From Micrococcales bacterium (GTDB lineage: Bacteria > Actinomycetota > Actinomycetes > Actinomycetales > Dermatophilaceae), in the NCBI GenBank assembly GCA_021287075.1, contig JAJTBD010000002.1, positions 1-64,000 on the forward strand: a DNA stretch of 64,000 nucleotides, written 5' to 3'. Of the stretch, positions 1 through 9,178 are shown in pieces (the stretch's first letter is position 1; every line of letters begins with the position of its first letter). The notes below the pieces were generated by a model, which saw nothing but the letters and a program-made list of their open reading frames with translations, was not told the DNA's origin and did no database searches. The position numbers and the translations under genes are program-made.

Positions 1-3000
1 TCGGCCTGCGTCGTCACATAGGTGGCGGTGCAGGTGAGCGTCGCACCGGGCGCCAGCGTGGTGGGCTGGGCCGGCGTGCAGCTCAGGGCCGACATGTCAC
101 CGGAGCCGGAGAAGTCCGTCTCGGCGATCTGGACGTTGATCAGGTTGGCCTCACCGGCGTTGGTCGCGACCATCGTGTAGGTGATGGTCTCGCCGGCCTT
201 GGTGAAGGTCGCCTGGCTGGCGGTCTTGACCAGGGTCAGCTTGGCCAGCTTGACGGTCTCGGTGTCGGTCGGCGTCTCCGGGATGTCCGGGGTCACCGGG
301 CCGGCGACGTTGGTGATCGACTTCGCGGCGACGTCCTCGGCGGTCGTGACATAGGTCGCGGTGCAGACGAGCTTTGCCGCGGGGGCGAGGTCCGTCGGCT
401 GGGCCGGGTCGCAGGTCATGGCCGACATGGTGCCGGTGCCGGTGAAGCTGATCTCCTCGACGGTCACGTCGTGCAGCGTGCTCGTGCCCGTGTTGGTGGC
501 GGTGAAGGTGTAGGTGATGGTCTCACCGGCCGCCGCGAAGGTCGCCGTGCTGGCCGACTTCTCGAAGGCGATGCCCTTGACCGGCTTGGGCGTCACGGTC
601 TCGTCGTCCGTCGTCGGAGGGGTCTCCTCGGAGTCCGCGGTGGCGACGTTGTAGAGCGACTCCGCGTCGACATCGGCCTGGGTGGTCACATAGGTGGCCG
701 TGCAGGTCATCGATGCGCCGGGGGCCAGCGTGGCGGGCTGGGCCGGGTCACAGGTCAGCGGCGAGAGGGTGCCGGTGCCGGTGAACTGGGTCGTCTCGTC
801 GATGGTGACATTGGTCAGCGGGACCTGGCCGGTGTTGGTCGCGACGAAGGTGTAGGTGATCGTCTCGCCGGCCTTGGTGAAGCTGGTCGGGGTGGCCGTC
901 TTGACCAGGGTCATCGTGGCCGCCGGGACCTCCTCGGTGTCGGTCGGCGTCTCCGGGATGTCCGGGGTCACCGGGTGGGCGACGTTGGTGATCTTGCCTG
1001 CGTCGAGGTCGGCCTGCGTCGTCACATAGGTGGCGGTGCAGGTGAGCGTCGCACCGGGGGCCAGCGTGGCGGGCTGGGCCGGGTCGCAGGTCATCGCCGA
1101 CATGGTGCCCGTGCCGGAGAAGCTGATCTCCTCCACGGTCACGTCGGTCAGCGGGGCCGTGCCGGTGTTGGTCGCCGTGAAGGTGTAGGTGATCGTCTGA
1201 CCGACCGCGGAGAACTGGTCGACGCTCGCCTCCTTGTCGAACTTGATCTCCTTCACCGGGTTGTCGTCGTTGACGATGCGGCAGGTGACGTCGCCGCCGT
1301 TGGGCACGGTCACCGTGGAGCCGGTGACGGTGCCGCCGGTGCAGCTCCACGCGGAGCCGGTGTAGCCGGCGGGGCCGGACTCCGACAGCGTGTAGTCACC
1401 CGCGTTGACCGTGACGCCGGTCACCGCAGGGGAGTCCGTGGCGCCGCTGACCCCGGAGGTCGGGCCGGTCGCGGTCAGCGTCCAGTCGGTCGGGACCGAC
1501 GTGCCGCGGTCGTCGTTGACGACCTCCTTGACCAGCGTGAGCTTGCCCGGCTGGTCGTCGTTGGTGAAGGTGCAGGTGGCGCTCTGGCCGACTGCCAGGG
1601 TGAGCTGGTCGCCGGAGAGGGTGCCGCCCTCACACGTCAGATCGGTCTGGCTGTAGCCGGCGGGGCCGGCCTCGCTCAGGGTGTAGGTGCCCGCCGAGAC
1701 GGGCGCGTTGGTGACGGCCGCGGCGCCCTCGGCACCGGAGGCCGTGACCGGGCCGGTCGCGGTGAGCGTCCAGTCGGTGTCGACGGCGGTGCCGCCGTTG
1801 TCGTTGACGACGTCCTTGAGCAGCGTCAGCTGGGGAGCGACATCGTCGTTGGTGATGGTGCAGGTGACGTCGCCGCCGTTGGGCACCGCCACGGTCGAGC
1901 CGGTCAGGGTGCCGCCGGTGCAGGCCCACGCGGAGGGCGTGTAGCCGCTGGGGCCACCGGACTCCGAGAGGGTGTAGTCGCCTGCGTCAACGGGCACGGA
2001 CGTCACGGTGGTGGACCCGGTCGGGCCGGTGACCCCGGCCGTCGGGCCGGCCGCCGTCAGCGTCCAGGCGGTGTCGACGGCGGTGCCGCCGTTGTCGTTG
2101 ACGACCTTCTTGACGAGCGTGAGCTTGCCCTGGTCGTCGTTGTTGGTGAAGGTGCAGGTCGCGCTCTCACCGTTCTTGAGGGTGACCTTGCCGTCGGCGA
2201 AGGTGCCGCCGTCGCAGGCTAGGCCCGTCATCGTGTAGCCGTCGGGACCCGCCTCGGTCAGGGTGTAGGTGCCGGCGGAGACCGGCGCGTTGGTGACGGC
2301 TGCTTCACCCTCGGCACCGGAGGCCGTGACGGGACCGGTCGCGGTGAGCGTCCAGTCGGTGTCGACGGCGGTGCCGCCGTTGTCGTTGACGACGTCCTTG
2401 AGCAGGGTGAGGTGCGCGGGCTTGTCGTCGTTGGTGATGGTGCAGGTCACGGACGCGCCCTCGTGCACGGTGACGGTGCTGCCGGTCAGCGTCGGCGTGA
2501 AGGCCGCGCCGGCCGCGTCTGTGCCGGTGCACGCCCACGTGGTGCCGTTGGTGTAGCCCGGCAGTGCGGCGGACTCGGACAGGTCGTAGTCACCCGGCTT
2601 GACCAGGGCCCCCGTCACGGCGTCGGAGCCCGTGGCGCCGGAGACCCCACTCGTGGGGCCGGTCGCGGTCAGGGTCCAGTCTGTCGCCGCCGCGGTACCG
2701 CCGTTGTCATTGACGAGCGTCTTCTTGAGCGTCAGCGCGGTCGCCGTGTTGGTGATGACGCAGCTGGGTGCGGCGGCAGCCGAGGACGGGAAGATCTTGA
2801 ACATCTCGTCGGTGTAGGCGCCGTTCTCGTAGAGCGTCGCCGTCTTTGTCGGGCCTCCCGCCTCATAGAGGTCGGTGTAGGTGCACACGATGCTCTTGAG
2901 GGTCACGCCCTCGGGGAGGTTGACCTCTTTGACGAGGTAGTCCGGCTCCGCGATGACGTTGTTCCACGTGTGGGTCTGCCCGCCACCGATGGTCGCGGTG

Positions 3001-4019
3001 ATCGAGCCGGTGCTCGTGTCCTGGTCCGGGACAGACCCGGTGAGGGTCCCGTCGTGGACGGGCGCACCATCGGCCTGCGAGATGACGTAGTCGAACTGCG
3101 AGCCGGTGGGCACACCGCCATTGACCACCTTGGAGACCGAGAGCGAGTTGCAGTTGGTCAGGTCCATGGCGGGCGGCCTGAGCAGGTCCTGGAGGGAGGC
3201 GCTCTGCGAGTTGCCGGTGCGGGAGATGACGTCGCCGGTGGAGGCGGTCACGCACTGGTTCTCCGGGAGGATCCCGGACGCGGTCAGGTCGAGCGCCATC
3301 TCGCCGAAGGTGCCCTCCTGGTTCGTAGCCGCGATCTTGCCGGAGTCGGCGTCATAGACGACCTGCGTCGACTGCAGCACCCAGCTGGAGCCGTTCCACG
3401 CCAGGATCGAGATCGTGTTGGCCTCGTTGCTCGAGCTGTAGTCGAACTGGATGAGGTAGTTGCCCGCCCGGCCATCCGGGCCGGCCTCGATCTCCTGGTA
3501 GACCGTCAGGTCGCCCGTGCCCTGCGGGTTGCGAGCCCAGTACTGGTAGAGGATGACGTGCTGCTGGCCGTCGACCTGGACGATCTCATAGGCGTTGCCC
3601 GCCTCGCACAGGTCAGACTTGTCGTTGACATTCTGCGGGGAGGTCGGCCAGGTCGGGTCGTCCGGCTTCACGTCGTTGTTGAACGCGGTCGAATCGATCT
3701 CGTTGCCGCAGACCTCGGTCCCTCGCTTGGCGTCGAGGATGCCGGTCGATGGCTGGCCGGTCGCCGTGGGGTAAGGCCCGTAGTTGCCCGGGGCGATGTT
3801 GGACCAGTCGTTGGCTCCGGTGAAGTCACCGTCGATCTCGAACTTGGTCGTGATCGGGCCAAGCACGGCCTCCGCGTGGGCAGGTGCCGGGTTGATGACG
3901 GTCGTCCCGGCAAAGGCGAGCGCAGACACCACGGCCGCGGACGCGAACTGGGCCAGCCGCAGCCGCCCTCGCCCTCGCCCGTGCTGAGGTCTGGCAGCGC
4001 CCAAGGCAGAAATCCCCAT
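1..4019 (-). CDS. Large secreted repetitive adhesin-like surface protein (3' end outside window)
   Basis: The start is ATG at 4019, preceded by a GGGGAG ribosome-binding site. The frame stays open to the window edge, giving at least 1339 residues without a stop. Residues 1-49 form a signal peptide: an Arg-rich n-region, a hydrophobic stretch and a PAPAHA cleavage site. A globular N-terminal region runs to about residue 290. Next comes one DUF5979-like module starting SVSKVVNGG, then five SpaA/prealbumin-like modules from about residues 426-910. Each of these has a VVNDNGGT start and a CTxTNDD end. Then come at least four DUF7507/DUF11-like modules with ITYTFTATNTG and CTATYVTT signatures. The protein probably forms a long stalk on the cell surface. 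The anchor must lie beyond the window, and an LPxTG/LAxTG signal is expected by analogy with the complete adhesin at 54159. The ligand is unknown. No copies of the genome-wide TATGCCG word occur here, which may hint at later acquisition. Confidence 0.85.
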   Translation of the reverse strand, partial: MGISALGAARPQHGRGRGRLRLAQFASAAVVSALAFAGTTVINPAPAHAEAVLGPITTKFEIDGDFTGANDWSNIAPGNYGPYPTATGQPSTGILDAKRGTEVCGNEIDSTAFNNDVKPDDPTWPTSPQNVNDKSDLCEAGNAYEIVQVDGQQHVILYQYWARNPQGTGDLTVYQEIEAGPDGRAGNYLIQFDYSSSNEANTISILAWNGSSWVLQSTQVVYDADSGKIAATNQEGTFGEMALDLTASGILPENQCVTASTGDVISRTGNSQSASLQDLLRPPAMDLTNCNSLSVSKVVNGGVPTGSQFDYVISQADGAPVHDGTLTGSVPDQDTSTGSITATIGGGQTHTWNNVIAEPDYLVKEVNLPEGVTLKSIVCTYTDLYEAGGPTKTATLYENGAYTDEMFKIFPSSAAAAPSCVITNTATALTLKKTLVNDNGGTAAATDWTLTATGPTSGVSGATGSDAVTGALVKPGDYDLSESAALPGYTNGTTWACTGTDAAGAAFTPTLTGSTVTVHEGASVTCTITNDDKPAHLTLLKDVVNDNGGTAVDTDWTLTATGPVTASGAEGEAAVTNAPVSAGTYTLTEAGPDGYTMTGLACDGGTFADGKVTLKNGESATCTFTNNDDQGKLTLVKKVVNDNGGTAVDTAWTLTAAGPTAGVTGPTGSTTVTSVPVDAGDYTLSESGGPSGYTPSAWACTGGTLTGSTVAVPNGGDVTCTITNDDVAPQLTLLKDVVNDNGGTAVDTDWTLTATGPVTASGAEGAAAVTNAPVSAGTYTLSEAGPAGYSQTDLTCEGGTLSGDQLTLAVGQSATCTFTNDDQPGKLTLVKEVVNDDRGTSVPTDWTLTATGPTSGVSGATDSPAVTGVTVNAGDYTLSESGPAGYTGSAWSCTGGTVTGSTVTVPNGGDVTCRIVNDDNPVKEIKFDKEASVDQFSAVGQTITYTFTATNTGTAPLTDVTVEEISFSGTGTMSAMTCDPAQPATLAPGATLTCTATYVTTQADLDAGKITNVAHPVTPDIPETPTDTEEVPAATMTLVKTATPTSFTKAGETITYTFVATNTGQVPLTNVTIDETTQFTGTGTLSPLTCDPAQPATLAPGASMTCTATYVTTQADVDAESLYNVATADSEETPPTTDDETVTPKPVKGIAFEKSASTATFAAAGETITYTFTATNTGTSTLHDVTVEEISFTGTGTMSAMTCDPAQPTDLAPAAKLVCTATYVTTAEDVAAKSITNVAGPVTPDIPETPTDTETVKLAKLTLVKTASQATFTKAGETITYTMVATNAGEANLINVQIAETDFSGSGDMSALSCTPAQPTTLAPGATLTCTATYVTTQA

Positions 4020-4207
4020 GGGTACTCCCCTTCGAGTAGCAGACCACGGGGTCCCCAATAACACCCCGACATCCGGTCCGCATCCGGAGGCTATCCCGCC
4101 AATGTCATGAGCAGATAACGGTTGGCAACTTTCGGAAACAATTTCGGGGGCGGGACATACGTCACGTCACCTAAGTGACGCGTGTGGCCGGTGTGATGGC
4201 CCACCGA

Positions 4208-6418
4208 TCAGTTCGGGGCAGGCCGCAGCACGTGCATCCGGTGGGCGGCCCGGGTCAGGACCACATAGAGCACCCGCACCCCGCCGGGCGACTCGGCGAT
4301 GATCTCGTCGGGGTCGAGCACCACCGTGGCGTCGTACTCCAGGCCCTTGGTCGACAGCGGGTCGATCACCTGGACCCGCCCCTCGCCGGCCTCGTGCAGC
4401 GGGGCCAGCTGCGCGGCATACCGCTCGGGCGTGATCACGGCGATGGAGCCGCCCACCTCGCCGAGGAGATGTTCGACCGCCGCCCGCGCCGAGCCGGCCA
4501 TGTCGTCGGAGGTCACCTCGAGCGGCTCGACACCGGTCTCGCGCACCGCAGTCGGGATATCGGCGTCGGGCACGCGCGGCAGGATGACCGCCGCCGCGTA
4601 GTCGAAGACCTCGCGGGCGTTGCGGTAGTTGGTGTCCATATGGAAGTGCCGCACCTGCTGGCTGCCGTAGGCCTCCTGCCGGGCCGCGAGCGCCTCGGCC
4701 GCATCGGGCCACGACGCCTGGGCCGCGTCGCCGACGACGGTCCACGACGCGTGCCGCGCACGCCGCCCGACCATCCGCCACTGCATGGGTGAGAGGTCCT
4801 GGGCCTCGTCCACCAGGACATGGGCGAACTCGTCGGGGACGCCGATGACGCCCTGGAGCAGACGCTCGCGGGCATCCTCGGGGGTCGTGGTGTAGCCGAC
4901 GCGGGTGGCTCGAGGAGTGGTCGTGGACCCGACCTCGCGCACGCCGTAGGAGTCGAGGTTGTCCAGTTCCTCGACCTGATAGAAGCCGCGTTCCTCGGGC
5001 TCCTCCTCCACCAGGGGGCCCAGCCTCGCTGCCAGATCGTCGATCAGGGCGGCGTCGGCGACCGACCACAGCCCGGTCTCGAGCGTCTGCCGCATCGACG
5101 CGACGATGCTGCTCTGCTCCTGGGCGGAGAGCACGCCCTCGGCATAGCGGGCCGTGCGCTCGGGGTCGGCCAGCCACAGCAGCACCTCACGGGGGTCGAG
5201 CTGGGCCCACCAGGTGCGCATGAAGACGTCGACCTCGAGGCTGTCCTCCCACTGGTCGAGGAACTCGAGCCGGTCACCGCCGAGGACCTGCTCCCAGGCG
5301 GCCTGGCCCAGCAGTTCGCGAGCCTCGGCGGTCCCGGCGTTGCGCTGGCGCGAGCGCAGCACGGTGGACCGCACCCGGTCGAGACGGGCGCGGTCGACGC
5401 GCAGTGCGTGCCCGGCCACGAACGAGCGGAACTCCTCGGGGGAGTCCGGAGCCGCATCGCGAGCAGCCCTGGCCAGGACCGTCCGGATGCGCAGCGAGCC
5501 CTTGATGGCGGCCGCGGCCGGGTCGTCCAGTCGCACGGCGGTCAGGCCGTCGACGACGTCGCCGACGGAGCGCAGGGCGACCGAGTCCTCACCCAGCGAC
5601 GGCAGCACGCGCTCGATATACGCGGTGTATGCCGCGGAGGGGCCGACCACGAGGATGCCGCCGGCCTCGAAGCGGCGCCGTTCCGAATACAGCAGGTATG
5701 CCGCGCGGTGCAGCGCCACGACCGTCTTGCCGGTGCCGGGGCCGCCGGTGATCTCGGTGACGCCGCGGGAGGCGGCCCGGATGGCCTCGTCCTGGTGGCG
5801 CTGGATGGTGGCGACGATGTCGCGCATCTGGGTCCCGCGGCTGCGGGTCAGCGCGGCGAGCAGCGCGCCGTCGCCGACGACGACCATGCCCTCGGGTGCC
5901 TCGGGGACCATCAGGTCGTCCTCGACGCCGATGACGGTGGCGCCCTTGCAGCGCAGCACCCGGCGCCGCGTCACGCCCATCGGCTCGACAGGTGTGGCGC
6001 GATAGAACGGCGAGGCCGCGGGGGCGCGCCAGTCGATGACCAACGGCTCGTAGTCGTCGTCGCGCACGCCGATCCGACCGATATAGCGAGGGCCCGGCTC
6101 GCGCGGCCCGCTGCCATTGGGGGCGAGGTCGAGCCGCCCGAAGACGAGGCCCTCGTATTCGGTGTCCAGCGCCGAGCGTCGGCGGGCGGCGGTGAACACC
6201 AGCGCGTCGCGCTCGAACAGGCCGGTCAGCTCCTCGTCGCGCACATCCCCGGTGCGGTCGGTGCGGCCGCGGGCGAGGCCATCGGCCTCGACGAGGGCGG
6301 CGCGGTGGGCGGCCTTCTCGAGCTCGGCATAGACGCGGTCGACGTGCTGCTGCTCGACGGCGATCTCATCGGCGACCTGCGCGATGGTCGCGCGGGCATG
6401 TGGCGTGCTGCCAGTCAC
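4208..6418 (-). CDS. helR: HelR/HelD-family RNA polymerase-associated SF1 helicase-like ATPase
   Basis: A 736-residue UvrD/Rep-like ATPase. The Walker A motif GGPGTGKT lies near residue 226 and the Walker B/DEAQD motif (HVLVDEAQDLS) near residue 538. C-terminal SF1 motifs STKGLEYD and LYVVLTRA are also visible. The N-terminal charged coiled-coil (VADEIAVEQQHVDRVYAELEK) before the ATPase matches HelD-type factors rather than DNA-repair UvrD. Proteins of this family bind RNA polymerase and recycle stalled or rifamycin-bound enzyme. I chose the GTG at 6418 because the conserved N-terminus (VTGSTPHARATIAQ) begins there. An AGGAG lies 11 nt upstream and a TAGACT -10-like box further up. I see no rifamycin-associated inverted repeat upstream. 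The assignment to HelR rather than another HelD subgroup is inference. Confidence 0.85.
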   Translation of the reverse strand: MTGSTPHARATIAQVADEIAVEQQHVDRVYAELEKAAHRAALVEADGLARGRTDRTGDVRDEELTGLFERDALVFTAARRRSALDTEYEGLVFGRLDLAPNGSGPREPGPRYIGRIGVRDDDYEPLVIDWRAPAASPFYRATPVEPMGVTRRRVLRCKGATVIGVEDDLMVPEAPEGMVVVGDGALLAALTRSRGTQMRDIVATIQRHQDEAIRAASRGVTEITGGPGTGKTVVALHRAAYLLYSERRRFEAGGILVVGPSAAYTAYIERVLPSLGEDSVALRSVGDVVDGLTAVRLDDPAAAAIKGSLRIRTVLARAARDAAPDSPEEFRSFVAGHALRVDRARLDRVRSTVLRSRQRNAGTAEARELLGQAAWEQVLGGDRLEFLDQWEDSLEVDVFMRTWWAQLDPREVLLWLADPERTARYAEGVLSAQEQSSIVASMRQTLETGLWSVADAALIDDLAARLGPLVEEEPEERGFYQVEELDNLDSYGVREVGSTTTPRATRVGYTTTPEDARERLLQGVIGVPDEFAHVLVDEAQDLSPMQWRMVGRRARHASWTVVGDAAQASWPDAAEALAARQEAYGSQQVRHFHMDTNYRNAREVFDYAAAVILPRVPDADIPTAVRETGVEPLEVTSDDMAGSARAAVEHLLGEVGGSIAVITPERYAAQLAPLHEAGEGRVQVIDPLSTKGLEYDATVVLDPDEIIAESPGGVRVLYVVLTRAAHRMHVLRPAPN

Positions 6419-6491
6419 GTGTCTTCTCACTCCTGGGGGGCGAACAGACAAGTCTAGGCACTCTCGGGCGAACAATCGGTGCAGATGCGGC

Positions 6492-7520
6492 TCAGACGAG
6501 CTCGAGCCGGGCGGCGAGCACCCCGGCCTCGAATCGGCTGCTCGCACCGAGGAAGGCGAAGATCACGCTCATCCGGCGCTCGATCGTGCGCACCGAGACG
6601 CCGGTCTGCCGGGCGATCGTCGCATCGGCCGCGCCGGCCGCCATCAGTCGCAGGATCACCACATCGCGCTCCTCGAGCCCGGCGGTGGCCGACGGGGTGC
6701 CGCTGCGGGGGAGCGGGGATCCCCACTGCCAGTAGGTCTCCACGAGGCGGGCGAAGGCCGCGACCAGCGGTTTGGCGCGCAGCAGGACCCCCATGGCATC
6801 GGACTCGCCGAACTGACTTGCCTCGACGAGGGCGATGTCGGCGTCGCCGACGATCACGGTGAAGGGGACGCCCGAGATCAGTCGCACCTCCTCGCCGGCC
6901 GTCATGCGACTGCGCAGCACGTCGAGCGAGCCGTTGTAGTCGAGCACCCCCGTGTCATAGGCCGTGCGGATCGGGAGCGGGTTCCCCGCCGTGTTGAGGC
7001 TCTTGGCGCTGTGCGCATACAGCGGCGCGGCAAACAGTGCCTCCGTGCGAGGCGTCGTCGCCCGCATACACAGCACCTCGGTCGCGGCGGTGCGCATGAG
7101 CTCATCGGTGGCCACGCCGATGTCGTGCTGGGTGAAGAGCGGGCGCTCCCCCTCGGTCTCGATGTGGCCCTGAGTCAGTGCCCGGGCGTCGCGATAGGAC
7201 TGCTCGAGCTCCTGCATGCGGGTGCGGGCGTCACGGGCAAGGGCCTCGAGGTTGGCGGCATACGAGGGGATGGTCGCCGCGGGCGAGGGGACGCGCCATG
7301 CCTGTGCGTCGCCGCAGTCGATCAGGCCGCGCCAGTGCAGGATGCCGGCGGCCCGGTCGACGGCGGCGGCGTCCAGGCCGAGGGCCTCTGCCCCGGCGAC
7401 GATCCGGTCGCGGCTCGGATTTGGCGTGTGCACCGCGAGGCCATAGACGATCGTCACCTGCCGCTCCATGACCTGATCGGAGAGGTGCTCGAAGCCCTCG
7501 GGAGTGGGCTCGAGGGGCAT
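6492..7520 (-). CDS. LuxR-type HTH transcriptional regulator (TrmB-like N-terminus)
   Basis: About 342 residues. The last 60 residues form a typical LuxR/GerE helix-turn-helix: EERDVVILRLMAAGAADATIA, then RQTGVSVRTIERRMSVIFAFLG. The N-terminal 70 residues look like a winged-helix domain of the kind found in TrmB-like actinobacterial regulators, and a PLD-like middle region follows. No receiver domain is evident, so the signal is unknown. The start is uncertain. ATG 7520 begins the conserved-looking region, but it lacks a good Shine-Dalgarno, and an in-frame ATG at 7610 is the alternative. It is divergent from purD. A regulatory link to purine genes is possible from position alone. Confidence 0.7.
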   Translation of the reverse strand: MPLEPTPEGFEHLSDQVMERQVTIVYGLAVHTPNPSRDRIVAGAEALGLDAAAVDRAAGILHWRGLIDCGDAQAWRVPSPAATIPSYAANLEALARDARTRMQELEQSYRDARALTQGHIETEGERPLFTQHDIGVATDELMRTAATEVLCMRATTPRTEALFAAPLYAHSAKSLNTAGNPLPIRTAYDTGVLDYNGSLDVLRSRMTAGEEVRLISGVPFTVIVGDADIALVEASQFGESDAMGVLLRAKPLVAAFARLVETYWQWGSPLPRSGTPSATAGLEERDVVILRLMAAGAADATIARQTGVSVRTIERRMSVIFAFLGASSRFEAGVLAARLELV

Positions 7521-7863
7521 CGCCAGCGAGGGGTGCGCGGTCGGCAGATCCGACGAGGTGCTGGGTGCCTCGTGGCGCCCCCGTCTCGGTGTCCCGGCGC
7601 CGGGGGACATCACTCTGCCCATGGGCGGAATCGTGGCACTGTGGCGAGATCCCGTCAATGTCAGGTTTCCGACGGTGATCCCCTTGAAGGTCGGATCGAC
7701 TTCTGCCAATCTAGTTGGAGCCGACGCAGTCGGCGCACGTGGCGAGCAGCTGGCAGGTTCCCTAGGCCCAGCCGAGCGCCCCACGTGGCAGAGCGCCGCT
7801 CCCGGGGGAGATCCCCCTGCCCCCCGGGAGCGGCGCTCTTCTGTTGCCCCCTACGCTGAGCGC
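7521..7863. other. Divergent intergenic region with a perfect 19-bp hairpin
   Basis: These 343 bases separate the LuxR-type regulator from purD. I see no convincing gene. The region holds a perfect 19-bp inverted repeat (7790-7808 and 7821-7839, 12-nt loop) followed by TCTGTTG on the plus strand. The purD -10 box TACGCT follows at 7852-7857. The hairpin overlaps where the purD -35 element would lie, so it may insulate the promoter from read-through or antisense transcription. Confidence 0.6.
7790..7839 (+). terminator. Strong hairpin upstream of purD
   Basis: The arms AGAGCGCCGCTCCCGGGGG and its exact complement give a 19-bp GC-rich stem followed by a short T-containing tail. It looks like an intrinsic terminator on the plus strand. 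It is oddly placed, because no upstream plus-strand gene is visible between it and the divergent regulator. Confidence 0.55.
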
Positions 7864-9150
7864 GTGAGGATCCTCGTCATCGGCACCGGCGCTCGTGAAC
7901 ACGCTCTCGTCAAGGCACTCGCGGCCGATCCGGAGGTCGAGGCGGTCATCGCGGCGCCGGGCAACCCGGGCATCGCCGCCGCGGCGCTGTGCGAGCCCTT
8001 GGCCGGGGGTGTCGATGACGGTGCGGCCGTCGTCGAGCTCGCGCAGCGGCACGCGGTCGACCTCGTCGTCGTCGGGCCGGAGGCCCCACTCGTCGCCGGC
8101 GTCGCCGATGCGGTCCGCGCGGCGGGCATCGCCTGCTACGGGCCCAGTGCCGAGGCCGCCCGCCTGGAGGGCAGCAAGTCCTTTGCCAAGGAGGTCATGG
8201 CCGCAGCCGAGGTGCCGACCGGTCTCGGCCATGTCTGCACCACCATCGAGGAGGTCGCCGACGCGCTCGACGCCCTGGGAGCCCCGCACGTGGTCAAGGA
8301 GGACGGCCTGGCCGCAGGCAAGGGCGTCGTCGTCACCGATGACCGCGAGGCCGCGCTCGAGCACGCCCGCGCCTGCCTGGCCAAGGAGGGCGGCCGGGTC
8401 GTGGTCGAGGAGTTCCTCGACGGGCCCGAGGTCTCGCTCTTCTGCATCTGCGACGGCGAGAGCGTCGTGCCGCTCACCCCGGCCCAGGACTTCAAGCGGG
8501 TCGGTGAGGACGACACCGGCCCAAACACCGGTGGCATGGGCGCGTATTCGCCCCTCGACTGGGCGCCGGCAGCTCTCGTCGAGGAGGTCGTGGCGCGCGT
8601 CGCGCAGCCCACGGTCGACGAGATGGCCCGCCGGGGCACCCCTTTCGTCGGCACCCTCTTCATCGGGCTGGCCCTGACCAGCCGCGGCCCCCGGGTCATC
8701 GAGTTCAACGCCCGCTTCGGTGATCCCGAGACCCAGGTCGTGCTCGCCCGTCTCGAGACCCCGCTCGGCCAGCTGCTCGCGCTCGCCGCCGAGGGCCGCC
8801 TCGCGCAGGCCCCGGCCCTGCGCTGGTCGCCCCGCCATGCCGTGACGGTCGTGGTCGCCTCCCACAACTACCCCGGCACCCCGCGCACCGGCGACCCCAT
8901 CGAGGGTCTCGACGCGGCGGCCGCCGACGGCACGGCATATGTCCTGCACGCCGGCACCCGGCTCGACGAGGGCGCGCTGGTCTCCGCCGGCGGCCGGGTC
9001 CTGTCGGTCGTCGCGCTGGGCGACACCCTCGCCGAGGCCCGCGAGCGGGCGTATGCCGCGGTCGACCAGATCTCGCTCGAGGGCTCCCACCACCGCCGCG
9101 ACATCGCCCTCAAGGCCGAGCGCGGCGAGGTCTCGGTCCCCTCCCGCTGA
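7864..9150 (+). CDS. purD: Phosphoribosylamine--glycine ligase (GAR synthetase)
   Basis: It catalyses ATP-dependent joining of glycine to phosphoribosylamine, the second step of de novo purine synthesis. At 428 residues it is the usual family length. The N-terminal motif [25 protein letters not shown] and [13 protein letters not shown] are all clear. The ATP-grasp region has [21 protein letters not shown] and the catalytic end [10 protein letters not shown]. Start GTG 7864 lies 6 nt after a TACGCT -10 box with no ribosome-binding site, indicating a leaderless transcript. It is followed 28 bases on by purC in the same direction. The copy of the GTATGCCGC word at 9051 lies inside this gene. Confidence 0.97.
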   Translation: MRILVIGTGAREHALVKALAADPEVEAVIAAPGNPGIAAAALCEPLAGGVDDGAAVVELAQRHAVDLVVVGPEAPLVAGVADAVRAAGIACYGPSAEAARLEGSKSFAKEVMAAAEVPTGLGHVCTTIEEVADALDALGAPHVVKEDGLAAGKGVVVTDDREAALEHARACLAKEGGRVVVEEFLDGPEVSLFCICDGESVVPLTPAQDFKRVGEDDTGPNTGGMGAYSPLDWAPAALVEEVVARVAQPTVDEMARRGTPFVGTLFIGLALTSRGPRVIEFNARFGDPETQVVLARLETPLGQLLALAAEGRLAQAPALRWSPRHAVTVVVASHNYPGTPRTGDPIEGLDAAAADGTAYVLHAGTRLDEGALVSAGGRVLSVVALGDTLAEARERAYAAVDQISLEGSHHRRDIALKAERGEVSVPSR

Positions 9151-9178
9151 CTGCCGACCGGTCTGGGAGACTGGCGCC

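Noticed and set aside
471..4061. Long plus-strand open frames (about 580 and 550 codons) opposite the adhesin
   Set aside because: Products are Arg/Gly/Val-rich low-complexity without domains. The minus strand gives a signal peptide and clear repeat modules. Typical antisense shadow in high-GC DNA.
7504..7863. Upstream extension of purD by 120 codons
   Set aside because: The extension reads through the hairpin and -10 box, and PurD homology starts at VRILVIG.
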